Below are positions 15,819 through 25,455 of a stretch of DNA of 64,000 bases, piece after piece. Every line of letters starts with the position of its first letter. Within the stretch, counting starts at the first letter, position 1. The notes beneath the pieces were generated by a model. It was not told the DNA's origin, ran no database searches, and saw only the letters and a program-made list of their open reading frames with translations. Location: the NCBI GenBank assembly GCA_963790045.1, contig CAWBMS010000007.1, positions 310,001 through 374,000 on the forward strand. The letters run 5' to 3'. Made by a program: the position numbers and the translations under genes. The DNA is from DATKMP01 sp963790045 (GTDB lineage: Bacteria > Bacteroidota > Ignavibacteria > UBA10030).

Positions 15819-16964
15819 ATGCGTCAACAAACAGCAGCAATTCATGCCGGGGTGAAGAAAGATTCGGCATTCAACAGCGTCATCACACCGATTTACCAGA
15901 CATCGACATTTTATTTTGAAGACGTCGGTGTTCACAAGGGATACGATTATACGCGGACAGCAAATCCGACGCGAACCGCGCTGGAAGAAAATCTTTGTGC
16001 GATGGAAGGCGGTATGCTTGCACGTGCCGTTGCTTCCGGCATGGCGGCAACGACAACTATTTTACATTTTTTTAAAAGCGGCGATCACATTCTTTGTACG
16101 AATGATTGTTACGGCGGCACGGAACGCATTCTTCGTTTGTACGCCGAATCATTCAATCTACAGGTAACGTATGTCGATATGAAAAATCTCGATGCTGTTC
16201 GCAATGCGCTTCAGCCCAACACGAAAGCATTCTGGATTGAAACGCCGAGCAATCCGCTTTTAAATATTGTTGATATCAAAGCGTTATCAGAAATTGCTCA
16301 CGAACATCATGCCGTTGCGATTGTGGATAACACGTTTATGTCGCCGGTCAATCAACGTCCGTTGGAACTGGGAGCAGATATTATTATGCACTCCACGACG
16401 AAATATTTGAACGGGCACAGCGATGTTGTCGGCGGAGCAATTGTTGTGAATTCTGCAGAACGTGCAGAACGGCTGCGATTTCTGGCGAACGCACTTGGCG
16501 TGGGACAAGCGCCGTTCGATAGCTGGTTGGTGCTGCGCGGAATTAAAACGCTTGTGCCAAGAATGAAAATGCATGAAGCAAATGCGACAGCCATTGCGAA
16601 ATTTTTGGAAACACATCCGGCAGTGAAAAAAGTAAATTATCCCGGATTAGAACATCATCCGCAGCATGAATTGGCAAAACGCCAGCAGCATGGCTTCGGC
16701 GGAATGGTTTCATTCGAAGTGAACGGCGGGATTGACAACGTCAATACCGTACTTCGTTCCGTGAAAATCTTTGCTGTTGCGGAATCTCTCGGCGGCATCG
16801 AATCGCTCATCTGTCATCCGGTAACGATGACACACGCATCGATGAATCCCGTGCTGCGGGAACAAGCGGGTATTAACGAGCGCATTATTCGGCTATCGGT
16901 AGGAATTGAAGATGCGAATGATTTGATAGAAGATTTGGATCAAGCGCTGAATGCACATGGTTAA
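15819..16964 (+). CDS. Cystathionine gamma-synthase family PLP enzyme
   Basis: A 381-residue PLP-dependent enzyme of the Cys/Met metabolism fold. The cofactor lysine is Lys195 in STTKYLNGHSD; YDYTRTANPTRTALE, SGMAA and ETPSNPLL are family motifs. It most likely makes cystathionine (or homocysteine directly) from an activated homoserine in methionine synthesis; MetB, MetC and O-acetylhomoserine sulfhydrylase subtypes cannot be told apart safely by eye. Control by a SAM-I riboswitch supports a biosynthetic role. AAGGAG eight bases before the ATG is a strong ribosome site. It stands alone, with hairpin-rich sequence after it. Confidence 0.92.
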   Translation: MRQQTAAIHAGVKKDSAFNSVITPIYQTSTFYFEDVGVHKGYDYTRTANPTRTALEENLCAMEGGMLARAVASGMAATTTILHFFKSGDHILCTNDCYGGTERILRLYAESFNLQVTYVDMKNLDAVRNALQPNTKAFWIETPSNPLLNIVDIKALSEIAHEHHAVAIVDNTFMSPVNQRPLELGADIIMHSTTKYLNGHSDVVGGAIVVNSAERAERLRFLANALGVGQAPFDSWLVLRGIKTLVPRMKMHEANATAIAKFLETHPAVKKVNYPGLEHHPQHELAKRQQHGFGGMVSFEVNGGIDNVNTVLRSVKIFAVAESLGGIESLICHPVTMTHASMNPVLREQAGINERIIRLSVGIEDANDLIEDLDQALNAHG

Positions 16965-16985
16965 TACTTGTTGCCCAAGCTGGGA

Positions 16986-17060
16986 GGGAGTTTTACTCCC
17001 GACCAACCTTGTTCAGGAGTGCAACTCCTTCACAGCAGGGGGTAAGCGACGTGGCGTCGC
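16986..17060. repeat. Three tandem mini-hairpins with three-base loops
   Basis: GGGAGT-TTT-ACTCCC (16986-17000), AGGAGT-GCA-ACTCCT (17015-17029) and GCGACG-TGG-CGTCGC (17046-17060), all perfect. The middle one lies in the 21-base segment also found at 10880-10900. None is followed by a T-tract. Confidence 0.7.
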
Positions 17061-17228
17061 CCACAGAATTATTAGAATTATGAATTAACATCTGTGAATG
17101 TCGTTGTTCCGGCGTTGTAGCAATTATTCAATTTAGTATGAATGAATTTGGATGTCTTTTATTTCGATGTGCATTTTTATGTACCGTTTTTATCATGGAA
17201 TGATGCAGGTATGGGGAGTGTGATTAGA

Positions 17229-18032
17229 TCACCATTTAATTGTCTGTGTTTCATTCTCTAATAATGCACGAATAGGGGTTTCATAATTATTAAATTCATA
17301 TTTTCCAGTAGGCGTTTTATTTCTTCGAATAAAATTTTTTACAACATCTTGTAAAAACAACTTTTCATTAACAACATTGGGGAAAAGAGTAATATTATAT
17401 CCGGACCCATCTTGAACGCTGGTGTACAAAATACCATCGATATTGTGACCATTATTTTCAGAAAGTTTAAGTAGTGCATTGCAATAAGCGCTAGATATTT
17501 TATATATGTTTTTATTATTAGAAACCCGAGCACAAAAAAAGGTGTTGATATAGCTCCAGTAATCTAACTCATATCTACTCTTAATAAGTTTATCAATTTT
17601 TTTAAAAATATTATTCATTCGTTCATTTAAGGGATTCGGTATTAATATGACATGAAGATCACTTTGTACCACCCATTTTCCAGTTGTCATAACAAACCTG
17701 TCTTCAATTGAATAATCCTCAAAACGAGGTAAAAGTTCTAATAGAGTAGTGGGGAAATAATCAGATGCATAAAACATCGATTGATGTGGTCGGTTTGCCC
17801 TTGAATAATCGATTACTATAGATGAATCTGGATAAGAGATCTGAGAATAATGAGCAAAGTCAATATTATTTTCATTTGGTCTACTTCTAAAAACAAAACT
17901 TTTTGTTTTTAGAGGGACAGTTAAAGTTGGTATAACACAATAAGTAGTAAACACATTAAATAGTTGGTCATATGCTTCTTCTAAATTTAAATCTATGCTT
18001 TCGACAATATTCTTTAATTCTTCTACCATCAT
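17229..18032 (-). CDS. RES-domain-like protein
   Basis: About 267 residues, AT-rich compared with its neighbours. SFVFRSRPNEN supplies an arginine, and RANRPHQSMFYASD with a following TTLLEL gives the pattern of RES domains (arginine, then N-x-P-x-x-x-FYxS and a downstream glutamate). GILYTSVQDGSGYNITLFP matches the RES C-terminal strand with serine. RES proteins characterised so far degrade NAD+ as toxins of type II toxin-antitoxin pairs; that is family knowledge. Here no antitoxin gene adjoins it on either side, and the domain is embedded in a longer protein, so a toxin role is only a possibility. ATG at 18032 or 18029, or TTG at 18050, could start it; none has a good ribosome site. Confidence 0.6.
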   Translation of the reverse strand: MMVEELKNIVESIDLNLEEAYDQLFNVFTTYCVIPTLTVPLKTKSFVFRSRPNENNIDFAHYSQISYPDSSIVIDYSRANRPHQSMFYASDYFPTTLLELLPRFEDYSIEDRFVMTTGKWVVQSDLHVILIPNPLNERMNNIFKKIDKLIKSRYELDYWSYINTFFCARVSNNKNIYKISSAYCNALLKLSENNGHNIDGILYTSVQDGSGYNITLFPNVVNEKLFLQDVVKNFIRRNKTPTGKYEFNNYETPIRALLENETQTIKW

Positions 18033-18162
18033 TAAAACATTATATTTCAAACATATTCGTTCATCTTAAAATATTTTTTCACATTCAACCGACCAACTCA
18101 AAAAATCCGCTTATGACCAAACCCCTTCCAATTTCCCATTTCAAATGCAACAACCGGCACGT

Positions 18163-18190
18163 GTCACACTGAGCAACGTCGAAGTGTGAC
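18163..18190 (+). repeat. Constant-loop hairpin, forward
   Basis: GTCACACT, loop GAGCAACGTCGA, AGTGTGAC: perfect 8-bp stem with a loop one base longer than that at 6086. Confidence 0.7.
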
Positions 18191-18202
18191 CACATAACAA
18201 TC

Positions 18203-18229
18203 GTCATCCTTCGACAAGCTCAGGATGAC
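18203..18229 (-). repeat. Constant-loop hairpin, reverse
   Basis: GTCATCCT, loop TCGACAAGCTC, AGGATGAC: perfect 8-bp stem. With the unit at 18163 it forms a convergent pair like the one at 6086 and 6121. Confidence 0.7.
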
Positions 18230-18258
18230 TTTTATTATTTTATGAGTTCTATACAACA

Positions 18259-18285
18259 AAGCCCGACTCTCATCGAATCGGGCTT
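18259..18285 (-). terminator. Terminator after the cyclase gene
   Basis: On the minus strand AAGCCCGA (18285-18278) pairs with TCGGGCTT (18266-18259), followed by TGTTG. It lies 9 bases after the cyclase stop codon; the T-tract is weak. Confidence 0.6.
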
Positions 18286-18293
18286 CATCATTA

Positions 18294-20504
18294 TTACTTT
18301 GTGGACATGATAAACACGCCGTTCCAGTCTGTGGGCGGCGGTGTAAGCTGGTAGAGGTTTGCGCGCTCCGTATAGATTTGTGCAGGGTAGCATTCGGGAT
18401 CGAGTTGCAACGCCTGCTGCATATACGCAATGGCTTCGTCCCATTTGCGTTCGCGGTAAAGTTTGAGTCCCTCGTGATATAACTCCAGCGATTGCTTTTG
18501 CGTTTCGGTATGTTCCATCGCTGCCGTGCCGAGCACTTCGAACACTTTCACCGGAACATTCTTTCCCTTCACTTGAATTAAATCCAATTCGCGCACAAGA
18601 AATTTATCTTTCACTTTATTGTACGTGAACTCGCTGATCATAATATGCGAGCGGTATTGCTTGTTCGCGCCTTCGAGGCGCGAAGCAAGATTCACGCTGT
18701 CGCCGATCACCGTGTAATCGAACCGCTCTTGTCCGCCCATATTGCCGACAATCATAATGCCGGTATTCAATCCGATGCGAACGCCGAGCTGCGGTTTTCC
18801 TTGCTTCTCCCATTTGAGGCGCAAGGCATGCAAACGATTTTGCATTTCGATGGCAGCAAGGCATGCGCGGTACGCATGATCGCTTTGTGGAATCGGCGCG
18901 CCCCAGAATGCCATCACTGCATCGCCTTCATATTTATCTAATGTGCCTTCGTACTTCAGCACAATGTTCGTCATCTCATCTAAATATTCGTTGAGCAGTT
19001 CCACCAATCCTTCGGGATGATTATGGAATTGTTCCGCAATGGCGGTAAAGTTTTCGACGTCGGAAAAGAGGACCGTCAATTCACGCCGGTCGCCGCCGAG
19101 TTTTGCTTTTTCAGGATTTGCCACTAATTCATTTACGACCGATGGATTGATGTAATGACTGAACACATTTTTAATGAGTGCCTTTTGCTGCCGCTCCAAT
19201 AAATATTGATACACCGCCGTGCCGATGTACGCAAAGATAATTGCCAAACTGGGATCGACGATATTGACAAGTAGATTGCCGGAAGAAAATACAACAACCG
19301 AAAGTTCGAAGATGCCGAGGATCAAAATCAGCATACAGAAAAACACACCGATTTCCAGCAGCCACGCATGTTTCACATGCAGTTGTTTGAGAGCCAGCAA
19401 GCCGAGAAAACAGACGAGTGCAAGCACCAGCACTAAAATGCTTTCGATCATCGGATCGAGTGTGGTGATAAAACTGCCGTCGATCATGTTTTGAATTACC
19501 GTTGCATGAATTTCCATGCCGTTCATCGAATAGCTTCGCTTGCCACCTTCTTCGCGGTACAGCGGAATATTATGATAGTCGCGCTCTTCTGCCATCACGG
19601 AGCCGATGATGACGATTTTATTTTTAAACAGTTTCATCATCGATGTATCGAATGCATTGATCTGTTCGCCTAATTCCAGTTCATCTTTCGTTTGGAATGT
19701 CGAATCATCGATCACTTGCGAAAACGGAATGTAACGGAAGGTATGATCAGGGCCGTAATAATTCAACAGGAAGGACGTTTCATCGAAGCGCGGAATTGAA
19801 CGATTGTTCCAGCGGAACGAATGTTCATCATCTAGACCGGCAATCGTTCCTGCAGGAAGATGAAACGCACGGTTGAGTGCTGCAAATGCCAGCGTCGGCG
19901 TTTGCCATCCACGAACATCTAACAACGGAAAATAGGAACGGCAAACATCATCGCGATCTTTATGAATATTCACCACGCCGATATTTTTATCGACATCATA
20001 AAAAATATTATTGTACGTCGGTTCGGTCGAACGGACGATAGCTTTTTCATTGACGGTGCCCGTTTCGATTTCCGTGGCAAGAATGACGTTGTTGTATTTT
20101 GCCAGCGTGCTGCGTAAAATGCTGTCGCCTGCAACAGTTTTTCCCGGAGCACTGAATGTCATATCGAACACAATGGCGCGTGCACCAGCGGCATGCAAAT
20201 TTTCGATAATGTGTGCGTAGTAATCCCGCGGGAATGGAAACGGATCGACAAAGGCTTTGAGGTCATCATCGGAAATTCCGACGAGGACAACATCGCCTGA
20301 CTTTTCAAGATCACGACCGCTGGATTGATGCTGGTAACGGCTTTGGTATCGCAAATCTGTCGTCAACAAATCGATGTTTTTAAGAAAACCGATTTCAAGC
20401 AGCCAGCCATGCGTGATGACAATGACGAACAAGCCGATGCCCAACCCAACGGCAGTCCTTACAAGAAGCGGCAATATTTTTTTCTTAAAGCTAAACGATG
20501 CCAT
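18294..20504 (-). CDS. CHASE2-domain adenylate cyclase
   Basis: A 736-residue membrane sensor-cyclase. One N-terminal helix, an extracytoplasmic CHASE2 domain (about 40-335, with VGISDDDL and RAIVFDMTFS), three closely spaced helices (about 350-440), then a class III cyclase domain. FSDVENFT and YEGDAVMAFWGAP hold the two metal aspartates, and the Lys of DKYEGD with the Asp of DYTVIGDSVNLASRLEG predict ATP rather than GTP as substrate. A short TPR-like tail (RKWDEAIAYMQQALQLDPE) ends it. AAGGAG sits seven bases before the ATG. It is the last gene of an operon with FecR and an outer membrane protein, so it probably turns an envelope signal into cAMP. Confidence 0.93.
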   Translation of the reverse strand: MASFSFKKKILPLLVRTAVGLGIGLFVIVITHGWLLEIGFLKNIDLLTTDLRYQSRYQHQSSGRDLEKSGDVVLVGISDDDLKAFVDPFPFPRDYYAHIIENLHAAGARAIVFDMTFSAPGKTVAGDSILRSTLAKYNNVILATEIETGTVNEKAIVRSTEPTYNNIFYDVDKNIGVVNIHKDRDDVCRSYFPLLDVRGWQTPTLAFAALNRAFHLPAGTIAGLDDEHSFRWNNRSIPRFDETSFLLNYYGPDHTFRYIPFSQVIDDSTFQTKDELELGEQINAFDTSMMKLFKNKIVIIGSVMAEERDYHNIPLYREEGGKRSYSMNGMEIHATVIQNMIDGSFITTLDPMIESILVLVLALVCFLGLLALKQLHVKHAWLLEIGVFFCMLILILGIFELSVVVFSSGNLLVNIVDPSLAIIFAYIGTAVYQYLLERQQKALIKNVFSHYINPSVVNELVANPEKAKLGGDRRELTVLFSDVENFTAIAEQFHNHPEGLVELLNEYLDEMTNIVLKYEGTLDKYEGDAVMAFWGAPIPQSDHAYRACLAAIEMQNRLHALRLKWEKQGKPQLGVRIGLNTGIMIVGNMGGQERFDYTVIGDSVNLASRLEGANKQYRSHIMISEFTYNKVKDKFLVRELDLIQVKGKNVPVKVFEVLGTAAMEHTETQKQSLELYHEGLKLYRERKWDEAIAYMQQALQLDPECYPAQIYTERANLYQLTPPPTDWNGVFIMSTK

Positions 20505-20565
20505 ACAAACTCCTTGACATCAAGTTACTAAAATACATTGTGCAGACATTTTTTCTGCGCGAGAA

Positions 20566-23054
20566 TTAAAATGAAAATCGATAAATAACGCTTGCAATGA
20601 CATCGCTTGCACGATTAGGATTATTGATATAATCCATTTGACCAACGATAGCATGCCGCGGAATAAATTCGTAATCAATGCCGGCTTGAAACAGCGTTCG
20701 TTTAAAATCGCCGAACGATGGTGCAAATGTTGCGAGCAAACTCAATTGATCTTGAAAAAGCCGGTACCGTGCATTGACCGAGATAGTAGAATAATTAAAA
20801 TCCTGTTCTGTTGTTGTCGAAAGATATTTTTTTGTTATCGAATCCTGCACGGCATTGTAGGAAGCATTGTTGCAAACGATGATAGCAATGCTTGTTTGCA
20901 AGGGGATCGTATAATATCCGGTCCATGAAAAAGCAACATTCATATTGTTCTGATTGCGTTTGTAAAATGTGTTGTCGGTTTTATCAGCAATGCTGGCGGT
21001 CAAGCCGATGCTGTGCCGGATGCCCCATTGAAAATCCTGATTGAGCGACAGATACAATCGGTTGGTAATTTCATCTGCAACGTACAATGAATCGATCTGC
21101 GTTGTATCGACGGCAAGATCGATGAGATCCTTGCGCGTGTAGAATCCATAGCCCAACGTTACGCCGGGCAGATTCGCTCCCGGGTACCCGGTGAGAGAGG
21201 AGTTGAATGTATTGAATGTCGTTCGTGGCGTTGAACCGTTGTTGCTGATATTATTCCATTTGGTTTCAAACGAAACGCTTGCAAGAATTCGATTTTGCCA
21301 GAACCGGACACGATCGGAAACATTCATTCCTTCAATATCGGTTTGCACGTATTCATTGCCGAATGATTGATACGCATTGCCACGCCGGAAGACCATAGCC
21401 CGAAGAAAATTGTTAAAATAATTCAACGACAATTCCGATTCCACAGCCAGCGAAGGAAGTCCGTCTGCAGGATTCAGTGGAAACAAATCGGCGTTGATGG
21501 TAATGAAATCGCGTGCTGTTGCTGCAATTTTTTTTAGATTGTTGGCATCTTGTACCTGCCTGCGCATGATTTTTTGTTGTGTCGTACACGCCTTCGAGCG
21601 AATCGATTTCTATATCCGTAAAACTTCCCGGAGAAATATCGTTATTCGATAAACTCACAGCCGCCTGCGTTAGCCATTTAATCCGCTGATTATCGAATGC
21701 GAGCAATAAATCGGTTCCTACTACCAGATTTTCCTTTGGATATGTTCCGTACTGAATGGAAGACATATCGTCTTTGGCTTTCAGGTAACTGAATCCTAAT
21801 TGAAAATTTTCACCGCTGCCGAAACTGGGACGTATGGCAAGAAAATCTTGCGAATAGGTACCGGAAGAGAACATGCGATATGCAAGCGGATTAGTGGTGC
21901 TATCGGGATTATGAATCGCTTCTTTCGACCGAGCCGACCAACTCGATGAATCAGCATAAACCGTATCGCCGATCATTTTTCCTTCGACCGCACGGTAGGT
22001 TTTTCCCGCTGATACATCGAGATTGAAGAAGCCGAGTTTCAACGAACCGGTTATGCCACGAACACGTTTGCCGCTGATGATAAGCGAAGGAAAAACAGGA
22101 TATGCATCGCCAGCTTGCAATTTCAAAATGTCTGCGGCTTGAATCGTTGCAAGATATTGATTCTGCGGCTGCCGGTCGGGTTTATCTTCGTTCGTCAGAT
22201 GAAGATCGCCGCCGAAATTTAAAAACTTGTAACTGCCGCCGGCATGAAGATCGCCTCGGAGATAGGTTGTCGTGGCTGTGTCTATTTTTTCGTTTCGGTA
22301 TTCCAACTGGCCGTTGACATTATATTGCAACGATGATTGTGTTTCTTCAATCGCCAGTGCTGTTGATAAATGACACTGGAGCGATGTGGTGTAGTGACAT
22401 TCTTCCAAGCGTATCGCGTAATTCAACCGTGATGGTATGCGTACCGAGAGAAAGAGGTGTGTTAAAATTATTGGGCCGGTACAATAAAACGTTGTCGCTT
22501 AATATTGCATCTTTGGTTACTTCAACATTGTCGAGATAGAGTTTTGTTTTGCGTTTATCGACCACATCGGATGCGAACATCAGCGAAACAGCAATCGCTA
22601 AATCTTCCGATGTAACTGTTTCTCCCGGCTCAGGACTTAGGAACCGAACTTCTTGCTCTTTAGGATTAGCAGCTTGCACCGACAGCTTGCTGGGATTTCC
22701 GTCAGGATTGTCAGTAGGGAAAGTCGCTTTGCTTCCATCTGTGAAAAATAATTCAAGATAGTATTCAATGTACGGCGGTGTGATGACATTTGCCGGAATT
22801 GTTGCGACCGCAGTTTGTCCAGAGAGAAGCATTTCCTGCTGTTTATATTCTGATTCGCCGAATTGCCGGTAATGCAATTGCACACGCTGCATTGGTGAAT
22901 TGGGAGTGAATAATGCACTCAGTGTTAATGAGGTTTGTTCACTCGCGGAAGCTGGACGAATTTCCATTACGTACGGGCTTACCTGTGCCAACAGCGTTGA
23001 CCCGAAAACCCCAATTAACATGAATATAAATTTGCCTCGCTGCCACATATTCAT
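20566..23054 (-). CDS. Outer membrane protein of a FecR/cyclase operon (two frame breaks)
   Basis: About 829 residues when two breaks are repaired. A signal peptide ends near residue 24 (GSTLLAQ). The N-terminal third has Ig-like beta units (QVQLHYRQFGESEY-type wording and PPYIEYYLELFFTDG); the rest alternates polar and aromatic residues in long strands and ends VIYRFSF, as barrels do. Breaks: one extra base between about 22350 and 22405, and one extra A in the run at 21570-21575, after which KIMRRQVQDANNLKK follows. It starts 123 bases after the FecR gene, across a terminator-like hairpin, and precedes the cyclase by 61 bases. I know no named family for it; large barrels encoded beside FecR and CHASE2 proteins are the closest analogy. 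Confidence 0.7.
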
Positions 23055-23103
23055 AATTGCCTCTTCATCAGGAATGCGTGTAAAATTACGAACAAAAAAC
23101 AGA

Positions 23104-23130
23104 AACGGCGGGAAAATTATTCCCGCCGTT
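23104..23130 (-). terminator. Intrinsic terminator inside the FecR operon
   Basis: On the minus strand AACGGCGGGAA pairs perfectly with TTCCCGCCGTT around a five-base loop, followed by TCTGTTTTTTG. It lies between the FecR gene and the barrel gene, so downstream expression should be reduced or controlled separately. Confidence 0.8.
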
Positions 23131-23176
23131 CAATGTATTAAATGCTCAGATTGAAATCAAGTCTCGGATGGCGTCT

Positions 23177-24215
23177 TCATTCATTCCATCGTAAGACGAT
23201 GACTTTTTTCTGTAAGCCCGCCGTTTGTCCTGGAATACGAAGCTCACGCTGCACGGCTTCAACTGGTACCATTGCCGGCTTCGATGCTCCGTCTTGAGGA
23301 ATGATCACGACCGAATTATCCTGTAACTTAACAGAAACATAATATTCAAGTTTTGGGTATTTCACTTTATCCGCAGGCAAGCTGCCGCTTGCAACTTGTC
23401 CCGTGATGGTAAGCAACAGTTCCGAAAACACTTGTTCGTTTTGCTTTCGATAAAACAAACTTGCGCTGATTGCTTTTCCTTGAAACGAAGAAAGGCTGAC
23501 ACGAACAGATCCTATGTTCTTGGACTTGAGATGTCCGAAATCCGGCACCATACCATTGCCTGATCCGGTACCGTTGCTGGAATCGCTTTGTTCACCCCAA
23601 TGCTGTCCCTCATGAATGTTATCAAGAGTGTGTCGTCCTGCCGCATGAACTCCCAAATTGCCACCAGTATCAGCAACACCGGTTTGACCCGTTCCGACAT
23701 GTTGATGTCTGCCGGAGAGAGAATTTGTAAAATCAGCAAGTCCTTCGGAAATCGTCAGCGAATCGGCACTGCCGCCGGTGTTATATCCACCTTGAGTACC
23801 CGCGAATAGAAGCGACAGAAATTGGAGAAGAAAATCGGAATTGTTCTGTTTCGCCTTTATGAACGTTGAACACCATATTGCCATGATCCATATGAACACT
23901 GCGGCTTAAAATTTCTTTTCCTTTCACTTCACCTGCAATGGTGACGATAGATTTTTCTCGCAGGATCAATTTCGATTGATCGGCAAAGAGAATCATCGTT
24001 AATGAATTTTTATCCGTTTTCACTTCATATCCGGATTTCAGTTTGCTTAACGGTACAGCTTTTTGCCATCCGGTTGTTGGAGATTTTAAGTTGACGTCGT
24101 GAATGACTTTTACGACGTACGCAGAAATTTCTTTTTTATCATCTGAGTTGCTCGGTCCCAACGAGAGAACTCCAATGAGTGCGATAGCGCATGCGACACA
24201 AAGTTTTTTCGACAT
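23177..24215 (-). CDS. FecR-domain protein (frameshifted)
   Basis: About 346 residues. A signal peptide or anchor (ACAIALIGVLSLGPS) leads to a FecR domain: WQKAVPLSKLKSGYEVKT, LILREKSIVTIAG, then NMVFNVHKGETEQFRFSSPISVASIRGT, the classic FecR end motif. The frame breaks at 23799-23801, where GGG instead of GG converts RGTQGGYN into a premature stop. The C-terminal part is glycine- and serine-rich, then has a small beta domain (LEYYVSVKLQDNSVVIIPQDG) like that at the start of the neighbouring outer membrane protein. FecR domains act in envelope signalling or as extracytoplasmic scaffolds. Its operon partners suggest it feeds the CHASE2 cyclase pathway. Confidence 0.85.
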
Positions 24216-24233
24216 GGGACTGTCCTCGTTTTC

Positions 24234-25373
24234 TTATTGGTTTTCAATAGACAATTGCACATCTTCTCTGCCAACAAGAGTGTTGGTTATCGATTGTATA
24301 TCTGCATCAGAAACAGTTTGTCCGTCTAATGTCATCGCACCGTATGCCGGCCATACCACCCAATTGCTGGGAGCAGAACGCAGCGTGGTGTAAGCAGCGT
24401 ACGGCGCACCGCCGACACCATTGAGTAGTTGTTCTAATATGCGTCCGACTTTATCATCGGTAATACGAAACGTGACCGGCTTGCTGGAGCGGTTCACATC
24501 GCCGCGGTTGGTGGTAATAATTCCTTGAACTTGCACCACGTACGCTTTTCCTTGTTCTAACTTGCGAGGTGCATCCGGTGGGTAGGTCAATGTTGTGGTT
24601 CCTGTTACTTCTTGCGATAAAAATGGATTGCTGCCGGTTAACGCATCCTGCGGCGAATGTTGATTTGTCCCGACTTCAAACACATTCACAACTACGCGCG
24701 GCGCAGTCGTCGTCCATGAAAATGACGGCGCTAAATTATTAAACCAACTTCCATCCTGCGGATCCGTAATTTCCACGATTGCCTCGTCCACGGTTGATTG
24801 CGTGATCGTAATAGTCTTCGTTATCCAGCCACCGCCAATATCGGTATTGCAATCTGCGCCCATCACTTCCATTTTCACCGTATAATTTCCAGGCGGTGCT
24901 GTGGGAATGGTTGATGCAAGGTCTTCTAATTTTTTCCGGAGCGTCGAGTTCTCGTCATAACCGTCGTTCACAATATTAATATCGCTTCCTCCATTAGAGA
25001 AATCTCTCGCTGCTAAAATCCTTCCCGCCACTGGTACAGAAAAAACATTTGTTTTACCGACAACTAAATACGATTTACTGTAGTTCGTGTTGTCGCCCTG
25101 CAACGCAACATCCACTTCTATTTTGATATAGACATTTTTTTGTGCACTGGTAAGATTATTAAGTTGAAGCGAGATACCGGAAATGTTCGAGCTGATCTTT
25201 TGGCTTTTCACATCGATAAAATCAGCGAGATACATGACATCATATTCGTTGAAGGTGATGGTGGCATCGATCTGTTTTTGTGAAAAGCTTGGTGCGGTAC
25301 ATATCAGGGTCAATCCGAAAATTCCCGCGGCAAGGATTATCAACTTTAAAGCAATGCTTTTCATAGAGCACAA
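24234..25373 (-). CDS. Secreted Ig-like protein, first gene of the FecR operon
   Basis: A 379-residue exported protein with a signal peptide ending near residue 31 (TAPSFSQ). Two beta-rich parts can be seen: residues about 35-190 (ATITFNEYDVMYLADF, with PPGNYTVKMEVMGA) and 195-310, an Ig or fibronectin-III-like domain (IVEITDPQDGSWFNNLAPSFSW ... FRITDD). The C-terminus is helical. It stops 18 bases before the FecR gene and is probably translated with it. Similar proteins next to FecR and CHASE2-cyclase genes are known to me only as hypothetical. A ligand-binding or scaffold role is a guess. Confidence 0.75.
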   Translation of the reverse strand: MCSMKSIALKLIILAAGIFGLTLICTAPSFSQKQIDATITFNEYDVMYLADFIDVKSQKISSNISGISLQLNNLTSAQKNVYIKIEVDVALQGDNTNYSKSYLVVGKTNVFSVPVAGRILAARDFSNGGSDINIVNDGYDENSTLRKKLEDLASTIPTAPPGNYTVKMEVMGADCNTDIGGGWITKTITITQSTVDEAIVEITDPQDGSWFNNLAPSFSWTTTAPRVVVNVFEVGTNQHSPQDALTGSNPFLSQEVTGTTTLTYPPDAPRKLEQGKAYVVQVQGIITTNRGDVNRSSKPVTFRITDDKVGRILEQLLNGVGGAPYAAYTTLRSAPSNWVVWPAYGAMTLDGQTVSDADIQSITNTLVGREDVQLSIENQ

Positions 25374-25455
25374 CTCCTTTTCTTAAAAGAACTCAAGTTC
25401 AACATAGACATTACAGCTTTAATGTATGTTGATACATGTCACAATTTAGCGACGA

